In this document: piece after piece, positions 1 to 5,953 of the stretch
How positions within the stretch are numbered: the stretch's first letter is position 1
Layout: each line of letters starts with the position of its first letter
Source: Candidatus Atribacter fermentans
GTDB lineage: Bacteria > Atribacterota > Atribacteria > Atribacterales > Atribacteraceae
Assembly: GCA_012517485.1 (NCBI GenBank)
Contig: JAAYUT010000018.1
Span: forward strand, 1-6,628
Direction: 5' to 3'
DNA: 6,628 nt
Position numbers and translations under genes: made by a program
The notes under the pieces: model-generated
What the model was told of the DNA's origin: nothing
Databases searched by the model: none
What the model saw: only the letters and a program-made list of their open reading frames with translations

Positions 1-26
1 GGATAGCAGCTGACGACTATCCAGTT

Positions 27-67
27 CTGTCATCCTAAGCGGTGCTTTCCCGCGTGAGGATCTCATC
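27..67 (-). repeat. Interspersed hairpin repeat, copy 1
   Basis: Read on the minus strand it begins GATGAGATCCTCACG and ends AGGATGACAG, the same frame as the copy at 169-221 (GATGAGATTCTCACG ... CAGAATGACAG). The centre differs between copies but is self-complementary: here GCGG (39-42) faces CCGC (50-53). Conserved outer arms with a variable paired centre are typical of short non-autonomous intergenic repeats found in many bacterial genomes. No coding content. Confidence 0.65.
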
Positions 68-76
68 AACTCAATA

Positions 77-117
77 CGTCATTGCGAGACCTCGTTTTTT
101 GAGGTCGTGGCAATCTC
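77..117 (-). repeat. Interspersed hairpin repeat, copy 2 (TCATTGCGAG variant)
   Basis: CGTCATTGCGAG at 77-88 and CGTGGCAATCTC at the other end form the outer arms (ATTGC 81-85 pairs with GCAAT 110-114). The inner stem GACCTC (88-93) / GAGGTC (101-106) encloses a GTTTTTT loop. Its reverse complement shares the GAGATTG-CACG and GCAATGACG ends with the copy at 233-272, in opposite orientation. The same outline (GAGATT..CACG ... AATGACRG) is shared with copies 1 and 3, so I treat all four as variants of one family. Confidence 0.7.
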
Positions 118-168
118 TTGAGTCATCTTTAATTATTAGTAATATTGCGGAATCATAGAATTGGAAAG

Positions 169-221
169 GATGAGATTCTCACGTCGTCCGGTCAAAGTCA
201 CCGGACTTCTCAGAATGACAG
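169..221 (+). repeat. Interspersed hairpin repeat, copy 3
   Basis: It begins GATGAGATTCTCACG and ends TTCTCAGAATGACAG. A perfect 7-bp inner stem, GTCCGGT (186-192) with ACCGGAC (200-206), closes a 7-nt loop. This is the plus-strand counterpart of copy 1. Only 11 bases separate it from copy 4 in the same orientation. Confidence 0.7.
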
Positions 222-232
222 ATTGGGTGGAA

Positions 233-272
233 GAGATTGTCACGTCGCATAGGATGCTCTTCGCAATGACGG
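233..272 (+). repeat. Interspersed hairpin repeat, copy 4 (GCAATGACG variant)
   Basis: It starts GAGATTGTCACGTCG and ends CTTCGCAATGACGG, the plus-strand counterpart of copy 2. Together with copy 3 it forms a plus/plus pair facing the minus/minus pair at 27-117, so the four copies make a large imperfect inverted arrangement. The copy 3/copy 4 junction (211-244) reappears at 2641-2674 at the end of the acyl-CoA synthetase gene. Confidence 0.7.
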
Positions 273-429
273 ATTAGGAATAAATTCGAATTTCACTTAC
301 TCCTTTTTCGAAAGGGGGAAATTGATTTTTTTTACTGGATTTTCATCCTCAACTGGTGCTGCATAATCAGCATGAGGGTCTATCCTATAAATAAAGGAAT
401 GGGTAAAAAATTGAACAAAAAGAAAAAGG

Positions 430-518
430 CACACCCCCCTGAATCCCCCCTCAATGGGGGAATGAATTCAACAATTCCCCTCCGTGGAGGGGTGCCGCTT
501 TGCGGCGGGGAGGGTGTC
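430..518. repeat. GC-rich multi-hairpin repeat element
   Basis: The outer arms are ACACCC (431-436) and GGGTGT (512-517). Inside are three hairpins: a CCCCC/GGGGG stem over TCAAT at about 446-460; CCCCTCC (477-483) with GGAGGGG (486-492); and GCCGC (494-498) / TTT / GCGGC (502-506). The G- and C-rich composition contrasts sharply with the AT-rich surroundings. A branched self-complementary unit in non-coding DNA suggests a mobile, non-autonomous repeat. No transposase or target-site duplication is visible. Confidence 0.65.
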
Positions 519-573
519 TTTTGTTTCTATTTTAAAAACCCATGGACATGATAAATCAAGCTCCTATAAAAGA

Positions 574-615
574 ATTAAAAATGCAGGGACGCAATGTATT
601 GCGCCTATTTTTAAT
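574..615. repeat. 42-nt near-perfect palindrome
   Basis: Outer arms ATTAAAAAT (574-582) and ATTTTTAAT (607-615) match perfectly. The inner stem GG(A)CGCAAT (587-595) pairs with ATTGCGCC (598-605), with one bulged A and a GT apex. The GGGACGCAATGTATTGCG core resembles a repeat type scattered in many bacterial genomes. It could act as a bidirectional terminator because the A and T runs flank the stem on both sides, but no gene ends beside it within the window. Confidence 0.6.
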
Positions 616-624
616 TAATGGAGT

Positions 625-641
625 GACATGCATGGCATGTC
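625..641. repeat. 17-nt inverted repeat GACATGC/GCATGTC
   Basis: Perfect 7-bp arms GACATGC (625-631) and GCATGTC (635-641) surround ATG. It lies ten bases after the 42-nt palindrome and may belong to the same element. A protein-binding operator is possible, but the nearest gene starts 500 bases away, so a repeat component is more likely. Confidence 0.4.
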
Positions 642-653
642 GGATTGGGCTTT

Positions 654-785
654 CACCCTCATCCTGACCTTCTCCCATCAGGAGAAGGAACTCGGAATTC
701 TTTTGTTCTTTTTTCCTCGCTCCTCTGAGTGAGAATCACTATAACTTTCTTTCCTCTCCCCTGGTGGGAGAGGTGTAAGCGAGGG
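654..785. repeat. Long repeat with two 8-bp hairpins (CACCCTCATCCTGACC type)
   Basis: The element opens CACCCTCATCCTGACC and closes GTAAGCGAGGGGG, so CCCTC (656-660) can pair with GAGGG (781-785). Each half holds a perfect 8-bp hairpin: CCTTCTCC (668-675) with GGAGAAGG (681-688), loop CATCA; and CCTCTCCC (753-760) with GGGAGAGG (766-773), loop CTGGT. This is the layout of a folded, MITE-like intergenic repeat. The open frame on the minus strand across it (678-893) is a by-product of the repeat, not a gene. Confidence 0.65.
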
Positions 786-1148
786 GGAAGGCGTTTTCAT
801 CTTTTCTAATTTTACTAAGCAACATGAGTGCCAATCATACTTTATATACATGAGATGGGAGTGGTAATTTATAAAATAATCATCTTCACTCAATCGATCT
901 TATCAGTTCTCAGCGGTTACCACCAAATGGTATGATTGTCTATTTTAACAATTCTTACCTTTTCATCAATGTTTTATTATGACTTTTGTAGATATTCTTT
1001 TTTAAAAATTGGTTTTTTTATTTACTGAATAAAGAATAGTTGGATAGTAGCAGAAATAAGAAATATGGAATAAAATACATAAAGAAATTTATTTTACTCA
1101 GTATATATCAGCAAATGTTTATTCTATACAAGCTTTGAGGAGGAAAGT

Positions 1149-2648
1149 ATGATAACGACTATAACCGAAAGAATTCGAGAAATGAGTCAGGAATATGGGA
1201 AAAAGATCGCAGTATCGATGGGAGACTGGTTTATAAATTATAATGAACTCGTAGTTGAGATTGATAAAGAAGCTCAAAAACTGAAAAAAGCTGGTGTAAA
1301 AGAAGGAATGCGAATTATCATTGTGCTTCCTAATCACTGGCATACTTTGCGTCTCATCCTTGGTTGTTTCCAAATTGGAGCTATTCCACTCCTGCTCTCA
1401 CCAAAATACCCTCCCAAATCAGTTGAAAAAATCTTCCAAAATGCCAATGCTAGTTTACTAATAGCCCAAACACCACATCAAGAGCTTGCCGATCGACTTC
1501 CCTTTGCTTTTATAGGGGAAAACGGAGAAATAAGTTTCCCTGATAAAATCAATGCAGCGGTTGACGATTTACCATCATTTGATTCACCAATTGCCGCTTT
1601 TTTTTCAACTTCAGGGACAACCGGAATTCCCAAATTGGTCATGCTTACTCATAAAAATATACTCTCTGACATTGATAGCTGCTTTGATTTAGTTGATATC
1701 TATCCTGAAGATCGCATGTTGGGAGTTCTACCGATGTTTCATGTTTTTGGTTTTTCAATTGCTTATATCCTTCCCTTAGCCAAAGGGATGACATTAACCA
1801 TCGTTCCTTCGCTTTATCCTGCCAACAATCTCATCGAATCGCTCAAAAAATACCAGTCAACAGTTTTTTTGGGAGTTCCAGCTGTCTTTTCAATATTAGC
1901 CGGAGCCCGTGCTAAAGTTCCCTTTGATTTAAGTCCTCTCCGCCTTCCTATATGTGGCGGTGATGCGCTTCCCCAAAGAGTTCGAGAAGCATTCGAAAAA
2001 GGCTTTGGATTAAATATCATGGAGGGATACGGAATTACCGAAGCATCTCCAGTCGTTTCTATCAACCCTTCTCCTCTCACACGAGTGCCGGGGTCAGCAG
2101 GACCAGTAATCAAAGCCATCAATCTCAAGATTGTTGATGACAATGACAAAGAATTGCCCGCGGGTGAAATTGGAGAAATTATTCTTTCTGGGGATCCCAT
2201 CTCACCAGGGTATTATAATAATCCTGAAGAAAATCAAATCTCTTTCCGTAATCAATGGTTTTACACCGGCGACTTAGGAAAAATTGATGAAAAAGGTTTA
2301 CTTTACATTGAAGGCAGAAAAAAAGAATTGATTATTGTTTCTGGTTTTAATGTTTTTCCTCAAGAAATTGAAGAAGTTATTATGTCATATCCAGGAGTTG
2401 CCCGTACTGCCGTGGTAGGTGTTCAAAGAGCTTCTCGTGGTGAAATGATTAAAGCTTATGTCGTACCAAATGAAAATACGACCATTGATCCAGCCGAAAT
2501 CGTAAGGTTTTGCCGAAAAGAGTTAGCTTCACACAAAGTTCCTCGCATTGTAGAAATTGTTGCCGAACTCCCTCAAACCGTAACTGGAAAAGTTATGAAA
2601 TTTATGATTTCCTCAACAGGGAATGAAATTGAAGTAAACGAAGAATGA
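1149..2648 (+). CDS. AMP-forming acyl-CoA synthetase (AMP-dependent ligase)
   Basis: The 499-residue product is a cytoplasmic ANL-superfamily enzyme, expected to activate a carboxylic acid with ATP to an acyl-adenylate and then transfer it to CoA. All core motifs are visible in order: phosphate-binding STSGTTGIPK (153-162), GYGITEAS (293-300), YTGDLG (372-377), hinge GRKKELIIVSGFN (389-401), and the C-terminal PQTVTGKVMK (475-484), whose K481 fits the catalytic lysine. Length is normal for single-domain acyl-CoA synthetases. The start is set by a strong GAGGAGG (1137-1143) five bases before ATG. No carrier-protein domain follows. The substrate cannot be read from sequence; a medium-chain, aromatic or hydroxy acid are all possible. 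The final codons and stop lie within a repeat copy. The dehydratase operon downstream might use its product, but the SYLF genes and a terminator intervene. Confidence 0.93.
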   Translation: MITTITERIREMSQEYGKKIAVSMGDWFINYNELVVEIDKEAQKLKKAGVKEGMRIIIVLPNHWHTLRLILGCFQIGAIPLLLSPKYPPKSVEKIFQNANASLLIAQTPHQELADRLPFAFIGENGEISFPDKINAAVDDLPSFDSPIAAFFSTSGTTGIPKLVMLTHKNILSDIDSCFDLVDIYPEDRMLGVLPMFHVFGFSIAYILPLAKGMTLTIVPSLYPANNLIESLKKYQSTVFLGVPAVFSILAGARAKVPFDLSPLRLPICGGDALPQRVREAFEKGFGLNIMEGYGITEASPVVSINPSPLTRVPGSAGPVIKAINLKIVDDNDKELPAGEIGEIILSGDPISPGYYNNPEENQISFRNQWFYTGDLGKIDEKGLLYIEGRKKELIIVSGFNVFPQEIEEVIMSYPGVARTAVVGVQRASRGEMIKAYVVPNENTTIDPAEIVRFCRKELASHKVPRIVEIVAELPQTVTGKVMKFMISSTGNEIEVNEE

Positions 2649-2702
2649 CAGAATGAGTGGATATGATTCTCACGCCAAAAGCGAAGTTTCTCAAAATAAC
2701 AG
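2641..2702 (+). repeat. Degraded interspersed repeat containing the ligase stop codon
   Basis: The 34 bases at 2641-2674 align without gaps to 211-244, the junction of repeat copies 3 and 4, with 27 identities (shared blocks AGAATGACAGA and TCACG). The following GAAGTTTCTCAAAATAACAG (2683-2702) matches the element's CTTCTCAGAATGACAG end in degraded form. The TGA stop of the acyl-CoA synthetase (2646-2648) is the TGA inside the repeat's GAATGACAGA, so the element appears to have inserted at, and possibly redefined, the gene end. Confidence 0.6.
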
Positions 2703-2760
2703 CGAGGTTGAAAGAGAATAGTATTATAACTTCCTTTTAACTGAGTAAAGGTGGTAAAAA

Positions 2761-3459
2761 ATGAATAATACCAAAAGGTTACTCTTGCTGAGTTTCATTT
2801 TAATAGTTTTTTTCTCTCTGAGACCTGTTGTTAGTGCAAACGAGGAAATAATTCGTCAATCCATCGATGCTCTTCACGACCTTTCCAAAATTCCCGAGCG
2901 GGATGTATTCTTCTACCTTTTGGAAAAAGCTGAAGCCATTGCTATTTTCCCCAAGGTAGTGCGGTTGGGGCTCGGTTTAGGTGCTCAATATGGTGATGGT
3001 TTAGTCTACCGAAAAGAATTTAACAAAAATAACTGGTATGGTCCAGCTTTTTATAAAATATATGGAGTAAGCTTTGGACCACAAGTTGGAATTCAATCTA
3101 CCAGTTTGATTCTTTTAATTATGAACCAGAAAGGAATGGATATTTTTTATAATGATGGTTTAACCCTGGGAGGAAATGTAAGTGTTGCTGCTGGACCAAT
3201 TGGAAGAAGCTTCTCTGCTGAAGTCGATTTAAATTTAGATTCGTCAATTTATTCCTATTCACAGTCTCGGGGTTTATATATCGGTCTATCGGTTCAAGGG
3301 GCACAGATTAAGCAAAACCATCAAGCGAATCGTCAACTTTATCAAAAAAGCGTCGATCCAGAGGAAATTCTTACCTCAAAGGTTTCATCTAACCCAGAAT
3401 CTTTACGTCTTTTGCAAATGTTGCAAGATTTAATTAGAAAAAACACGACTGAAAATTAA
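2761..3459 (+). CDS. Secreted SYLF-domain (Ysc84-type) lipid-binding protein
   Basis: The product has 232 residues. Residues 1-26 look like a Sec signal peptide: basic MNNTKR, a hydrophobic core LLLLSFILIVFFSL, then VVSA before N27. There is no lipobox cysteine, so a soluble or envelope-associated protein is expected after cleavage. The rest matches the SYLF fold: AEAIAIFPKVVRLGLGLGAQYGDG (about 57-80, the conserved A-I-x-F-P and glycine-rich start), NWYGPAFY (91-98), GPQVGIQS (106-113), SVAAGPIGRS (141-150), and YSQSRGLYIGLSVQG (166-180) with the typical S-x-S-x-G-L-x-x-G. In eukaryotes this domain binds phosphoinositides; bacterial members have no settled role. The start has AAAGGTGG (2747-2754) six bases upstream. 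TATAAC at 2725-2730 is a possible -10 box but no -35 partner is clear. Probably co-transcribed with the small membrane gene 14 bases downstream. Confidence 0.85.
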   Translation: MNNTKRLLLLSFILIVFFSLRPVVSANEEIIRQSIDALHDLSKIPERDVFFYLLEKAEAIAIFPKVVRLGLGLGAQYGDGLVYRKEFNKNNWYGPAFYKIYGVSFGPQVGIQSTSLILLIMNQKGMDIFYNDGLTLGGNVSVAAGPIGRSFSAEVDLNLDSSIYSYSQSRGLYIGLSVQGAQIKQNHQANRQLYQKSVDPEEILTSKVSSNPESLRLLQMLQDLIRKNTTEN

Positions 3460-3464
3460 AGGAG
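3460..3464 (+). promoter_or_regulatory. Ribosome binding site deciding a TTG start
   Basis: AGGAG follows directly after the TAA stop of the SYLF gene and lies nine bases before TTG at 3474. A GTG at 3464-3466 overlaps this site and opens another frame (3464-3703), but it has no room for its own ribosome binding site. This favours the TTG frame. Confidence 0.6.
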
Positions 3465-3473
3465 TGAAAAATA

Positions 3474-3683
3474 TTGAGAACGATTTTATCCATTCTTGGG
3501 GTAATTTTTCTCATTATCTTGGCTTTTCGATTTTTCCCAATTGTCATCGCAGGTGTTTTGGTAATCATCGGTGCAATCTTGCTAATTCTCCTTTTCACCG
3601 GTGTTGCTATTATCGCTGCACCCATTCTCATCTTATTCCTTCTTATTGGAATCGTGATTTGGGTGCTTCGATTGATTTTCTGA
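3474..3683 (+). CDS. Small hydrophobic membrane protein, 69 aa
   Basis: From a TTG start the frame encodes 69 residues that are almost entirely hydrophobic, with no acidic residue and only three arginines (R2, R19 and R66). Residues 4-18 and 22-41 can each span a membrane, and 43-65 a third time, so two or three helices are likely, with P22 and P50 as possible breaks. The AGGAG at 3460-3464 supports the start. Overlapping frames on both strands are cysteine-rich or very basic, with no family likeness; the uniform hydrophobicity of this frame is the better sign of selection. I do not recognise a named family. Its 14-base distance from the SYLF gene and the shared terminator suggest the two are made together and may act at the same membrane. 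Confidence 0.7.
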   Translation: MRTILSILGVIFLIILAFRFFPIVIAGVLVIIGAILLILLFTGVAIIAAPILILFLLIGIVIWVLRLIF

Positions 3684-3695
3684 AAGATATCCATA

Positions 3696-3723
3696 AGACT
3701 TGATCAATCAAGTCTCAATTTTT
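3696..3723 (+). terminator. Probable Rho-independent terminator
   Basis: AGACTTGA (3696-3703) pairs perfectly with TCAAGTCT (3708-3715) over a TCAA loop, and CAATTTTT follows. The stem is AT-rich and the T-run is short and offset by three bases, so termination may be partial. It sits 13 bases after the small membrane gene and 24 bases before the dehydratase operon, and probably marks the boundary between the two transcription units. Confidence 0.65.
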
Positions 3724-3746
3724 GCATCATACCAAGTGAGAAAGCG

Positions 3747-4718
3747 ATGAATGTCGGATATTATTGTACCTATATACCAGAAGAAATAATCCAATCTTGT
3801 AATGCAACACCGGTCTTTTTACATCCAGAACCACTTTCCACAAACCATGCTATTCCTTATCTTCCTACTCCTTTTTGTCCATTCTCCAAAATCCTTCTCA
3901 ATTCTTTCCTCACTGAAAAGAATCAGGACTTGGATTTTATCATTTTTGGAGGGTGTTGTGATGCTGGGAAAAAACTTTATGACGTTTTTATTGCTCTTCA
4001 AACAAAAATCCCCTGTCATTATCTTCATATCCCTCTGGTAAATAACCACGAATCTTTAAAATTTTTTCATCACTCTCTCAACGATTTAACCCAAAAACTT
4101 CTTTCCTTGCAAGGGTTATCTCAACAAAATTTTACTGAAAACCTTCGAGTCATTCTTGATCGTTCTTTTATTGTAAAACAAACTCGAAGCCAAGCTTTCT
4201 TAGAGGGGGAACTTTCTGGTAACTCTCTGCTTCAGGGAAAAACCCAATTTCAAAGCAGCTTGGATTCAACAAATTCTTCAAAAATATCAATCTTTCTTCT
4301 TGCTTCTCATCTTTTTGTTGAAAATATCATTCAGTTATTGAAAGAAAAGGAATTTCGAGTTTTTGATGGCTCAGCTATTGGGATGAGACGTTACGTCTTC
4401 CCCGAAATCGAATACTCTCGCCAATCTGATGCTTTCGACACTTTATCTCGATGGTATTTGGTAAATAAAGTTCCTTGTCCTGGTTATAACCCTCAAAAAC
4501 GCTTAGAAATTTTACAAAAATTCATCAATCGAATCGGTTTGCAAGGTATAGTTTATTTTTATCCAAAATTTTGCGATCAAACGCTTTATGACCTCTCATT
4601 TTTAAAAAAGCATATAAAAATACCCCTCCTTCCCCTTGAACACGATATGTCCTATTCCTCATTAGGACAATGGGAAACTCGCATCGATGCTTTTCGGGAA
4701 GTTCTCTCAAACCAATGA
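3747..4718 (+). CDS. 2-hydroxyacyl-CoA dehydratase beta-like subunit (short, divergent)
   Basis: This 323-residue protein belongs to the 2-hydroxyglutaryl-CoA dehydratase D-component / benzoyl-CoA reductase subunit family. The N-terminal VGYYCTYIPEEIIQSCNATP (3-22) matches the family's C-x-x-x-P-E-E-x-I signature. Candidate [4Fe-4S] ligands are C7, C44 (PFCPFS), C70/C71 (GGCCDAGK) and C276 (YPKFCDQT). The end IPLLPLEHDM ... GQWETRIDAFREVL (292-320) is the usual family C-terminus. The KFCD motif makes it beta-like (HgdB/HadC side). Characterised beta subunits have about 375-380 residues, so roughly 50 are missing; the middle (about 120-180) is poorly conserved and rich in Q and S. The start has only a weak purine-rich site (GTGAGAAAG). 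The stop overlaps the next gene by ATGA, indicating translational coupling. Substrate unknown; a reductase or double-cubane-type role is also possible. Confidence 0.8.
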   Translation: MNVGYYCTYIPEEIIQSCNATPVFLHPEPLSTNHAIPYLPTPFCPFSKILLNSFLTEKNQDLDFIIFGGCCDAGKKLYDVFIALQTKIPCHYLHIPLVNNHESLKFFHHSLNDLTQKLLSLQGLSQQNFTENLRVILDRSFIVKQTRSQAFLEGELSGNSLLQGKTQFQSSLDSTNSSKISIFLLASHLFVENIIQLLKEKEFRVFDGSAIGMRRYVFPEIEYSRQSDAFDTLSRWYLVNKVPCPGYNPQKRLEILQKFINRIGLQGIVYFYPKFCDQTLYDLSFLKKHIKIPLLPLEHDMSYSSLGQWETRIDAFREVLSNQ

Positions 4719-5950
4719 AACTAAAAACCTCAACAGCTCTTTCGCTTGCCCGATTTTTCGCAAATAGAAAAAGCCTTTTCCATCTGCTTGGTATCTATGA
4801 GTGTTGGCTAAAGAAAAAATTCCCTGAACCAAACCTGCCTCAGATATCCTACCAATTAACCATTAAAACTGTCCGTGAACTCTATAGTCATTCCCGACCG
4901 GTAATTTGGTCCAGCCTTTTTTTCCCTTGTGAAATTATTCATGCTGCTGGTGCCATTCCCTTTTATCCTGAAATCACAGTTGGATTAGTTGCTGCACTTG
5001 GTTTTCAGCATTTTCCCTTAGAATTCGCCGAAAAAAATTGGTATTCTCAAGACCTCTGTAGTTATCACCGAGCAGGAGTGGGAATGAGTCTTTTGAAACT
5101 CTTTCCTCGCCCCGATTGTTTAGTAGCAACTACCAGCATCTGTCGAGGCACTGCTGGGTTTTTCCAATCCTTAGCCGATATTTGGAAAATACCATGTTTT
5201 TTAATTGATGTACCTTACCAGACAACCTCAGAGGCAATTATTTATGTCAAAAACCAACTCTCTTCAATTACGTCACAAATCTCATCACAATTCAATTGCC
5301 AATTTCACTGGGAAGACTCATTTTCATTATCAAATTCGACTGTCAAAATCATTCATCAAATTGAAGCATTAAGAAAACAAAAGAATTTTGCCATTCAACC
5401 ACCAACTAAAAATTTAGATTACCTCCCTTATTACTTTCAATTTCTCGGATCTCCATCCTCAAAATTCTTTTTCGAAAAATTTTTGGAACACCTTCAGAAA
5501 ATTGAAAATCGGTCCAACAAATTTCATCGATTGATATGGCTTCACCTCAAGCCCTTTTATCCCAATCAATTAACCGCTCTTCTCAATGAAAATCATTTCG
5601 GTGTAGTTTATGACGAATTCGCATCGATCTTTTGGGAACCATTAGAAACAGAAAAACCCCTTGAATCCCTTGCAAAAAAAATAATCTCTAGTCAAAACCT
5701 AACTGTTCCTGAAAAAAGAATACTAAGAATTCTTGATTGGTGCGAACAATTTCAAGCCGATGGAGTTATTCAGTTTAATCAATGGGGATGTCGTCAAAGT
5801 CAAGGAATGAATTTTCTCCTTAAAAAAACTCTTCAACAAAAAGGTTATCCCGTGTTATTATTAGATGGAGATCATATTGATAAGAAGTTCTACTCAGAAG
5901 AGCAGCTTCGCACACGAATAGAAGCATTTCATGAAATACTGGAAGGGTAA
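4715..5950 (+). CDS. 2-hydroxyacyl-CoA dehydratase alpha-like subunit
   Basis: I choose the ATG at 4715, overlapping the previous stop as ATGA, giving 411 residues (MKLKTSTAL...). An in-frame ATG at 4670 would add 15 residues lying entirely in the upstream gene. Family landmarks: SSLFFPCEIIHAAGAIPFYPE (66-86), LCSYHRAGVG (114-123), CLVATTSICRG (135-145), FNQWGCRQSQG (354-364), and the C-terminus LLLDGDHIDKKF ... QLRTRIEAFHEIL (381-409). C115, C143 and C359 are the best candidate ligands of an active-site [4Fe-4S] cluster; C72 replaces the residue before the E-x-I-x-A motif. Length is close to HadB-type alpha subunits (about 408). It should pair with the beta-like subunit as the catalytic heterodimer, activated by the ATPase encoded next. 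No strong Shine-Dalgarno is present, in keeping with coupled translation. Substrate unknown: 2-hydroxyacyl-CoA dehydration or acyl-CoA reduction. Confidence 0.83.
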   Translation: MKLKTSTALSLARFFANRKSLFHLLGIYECWLKKKFPEPNLPQISYQLTIKTVRELYSHSRPVIWSSLFFPCEIIHAAGAIPFYPEITVGLVAALGFQHFPLEFAEKNWYSQDLCSYHRAGVGMSLLKLFPRPDCLVATTSICRGTAGFFQSLADIWKIPCFLIDVPYQTTSEAIIYVKNQLSSITSQISSQFNCQFHWEDSFSLSNSTVKIIHQIEALRKQKNFAIQPPTKNLDYLPYYFQFLGSPSSKFFFEKFLEHLQKIENRSNKFHRLIWLHLKPFYPNQLTALLNENHFGVVYDEFASIFWEPLETEKPLESLAKKIISSQNLTVPEKRILRILDWCEQFQADGVIQFNQWGCRQSQGMNFLLKKTLQQKGYPVLLLDGDHIDKKFYSEEQLRTRIEAFHEILEG

Positions 5951-5953
5951 ACC

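Larger units (their letters stand above)
1..1148. other. Gene-free, repeat-rich intergenic region
   Basis: I see no credible protein or stable RNA gene here. Open frames in this stretch run through palindromic repeats and give low-complexity peptides. From 27 to about 790 it is a succession of small inverted-repeat elements, listed separately. Between them lie a perfect 12-nt palindrome at 282-293 (AAATTCGAATTT), a G-U-containing hairpin at 301-318 (TCCTTTTTCG then AAAGGGGG) and a nested hairpin at 347-377 (outer CCTC/GAGG, inner TGCTG/CAGCA). From about 840 to 1136 the sequence is AT-rich with long T and A runs, as expected for a promoter and leader of the acyl-CoA synthetase gene, but no -35/-10 pair stands out enough to call. 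Confidence 0.8.

Noticed and set aside
27..272. CRISPR array
   Set aside because: Copies are in both orientations, vary in length and lack regular spacers; no cas genes in the window.
301..332. Terminator from the hairpin at 301-318 and the T-run at 325-332
   Set aside because: The stem depends on G-U pairs, the T-run is seven bases away, and no gene is seen upstream.
678..893. 71-residue open frame on the minus strand
   Set aside because: It runs through the two-hairpin repeat and gives a low-complexity peptide; no ribosome binding site or family likeness.
1040..1069. TTGGAT ... TATGGA as promoter of the acyl-CoA synthetase
   Set aside because: Each box matches the consensus at only three of six positions in an AT-rich stretch where such matches are expected by chance.
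1125..1130. TATACA as a -10 box
   Set aside because: No -35 partner at 16-18 bases, and transcription would start within the ribosome binding site.
3434..3694. 86-residue basic protein on the minus strand
   Set aside because: Antisense shadow of the small membrane gene; its composition mirrors the hydrophobic codons on the other strand.
3464..3703. 79-residue plus-strand frame from GTG with several Cys and His
   Set aside because: Its start codon lies within the ribosome binding site of the TTG frame; the Cys/His content comes from reading the hydrophobic gene in another frame.
4670..4714. Upstream ATG for the alpha-like subunit, adding 15 residues
   Set aside because: The extension lies wholly in the previous gene; the ATGA overlap at 4715 is the usual coupling arrangement and starts closer to family N-termini.
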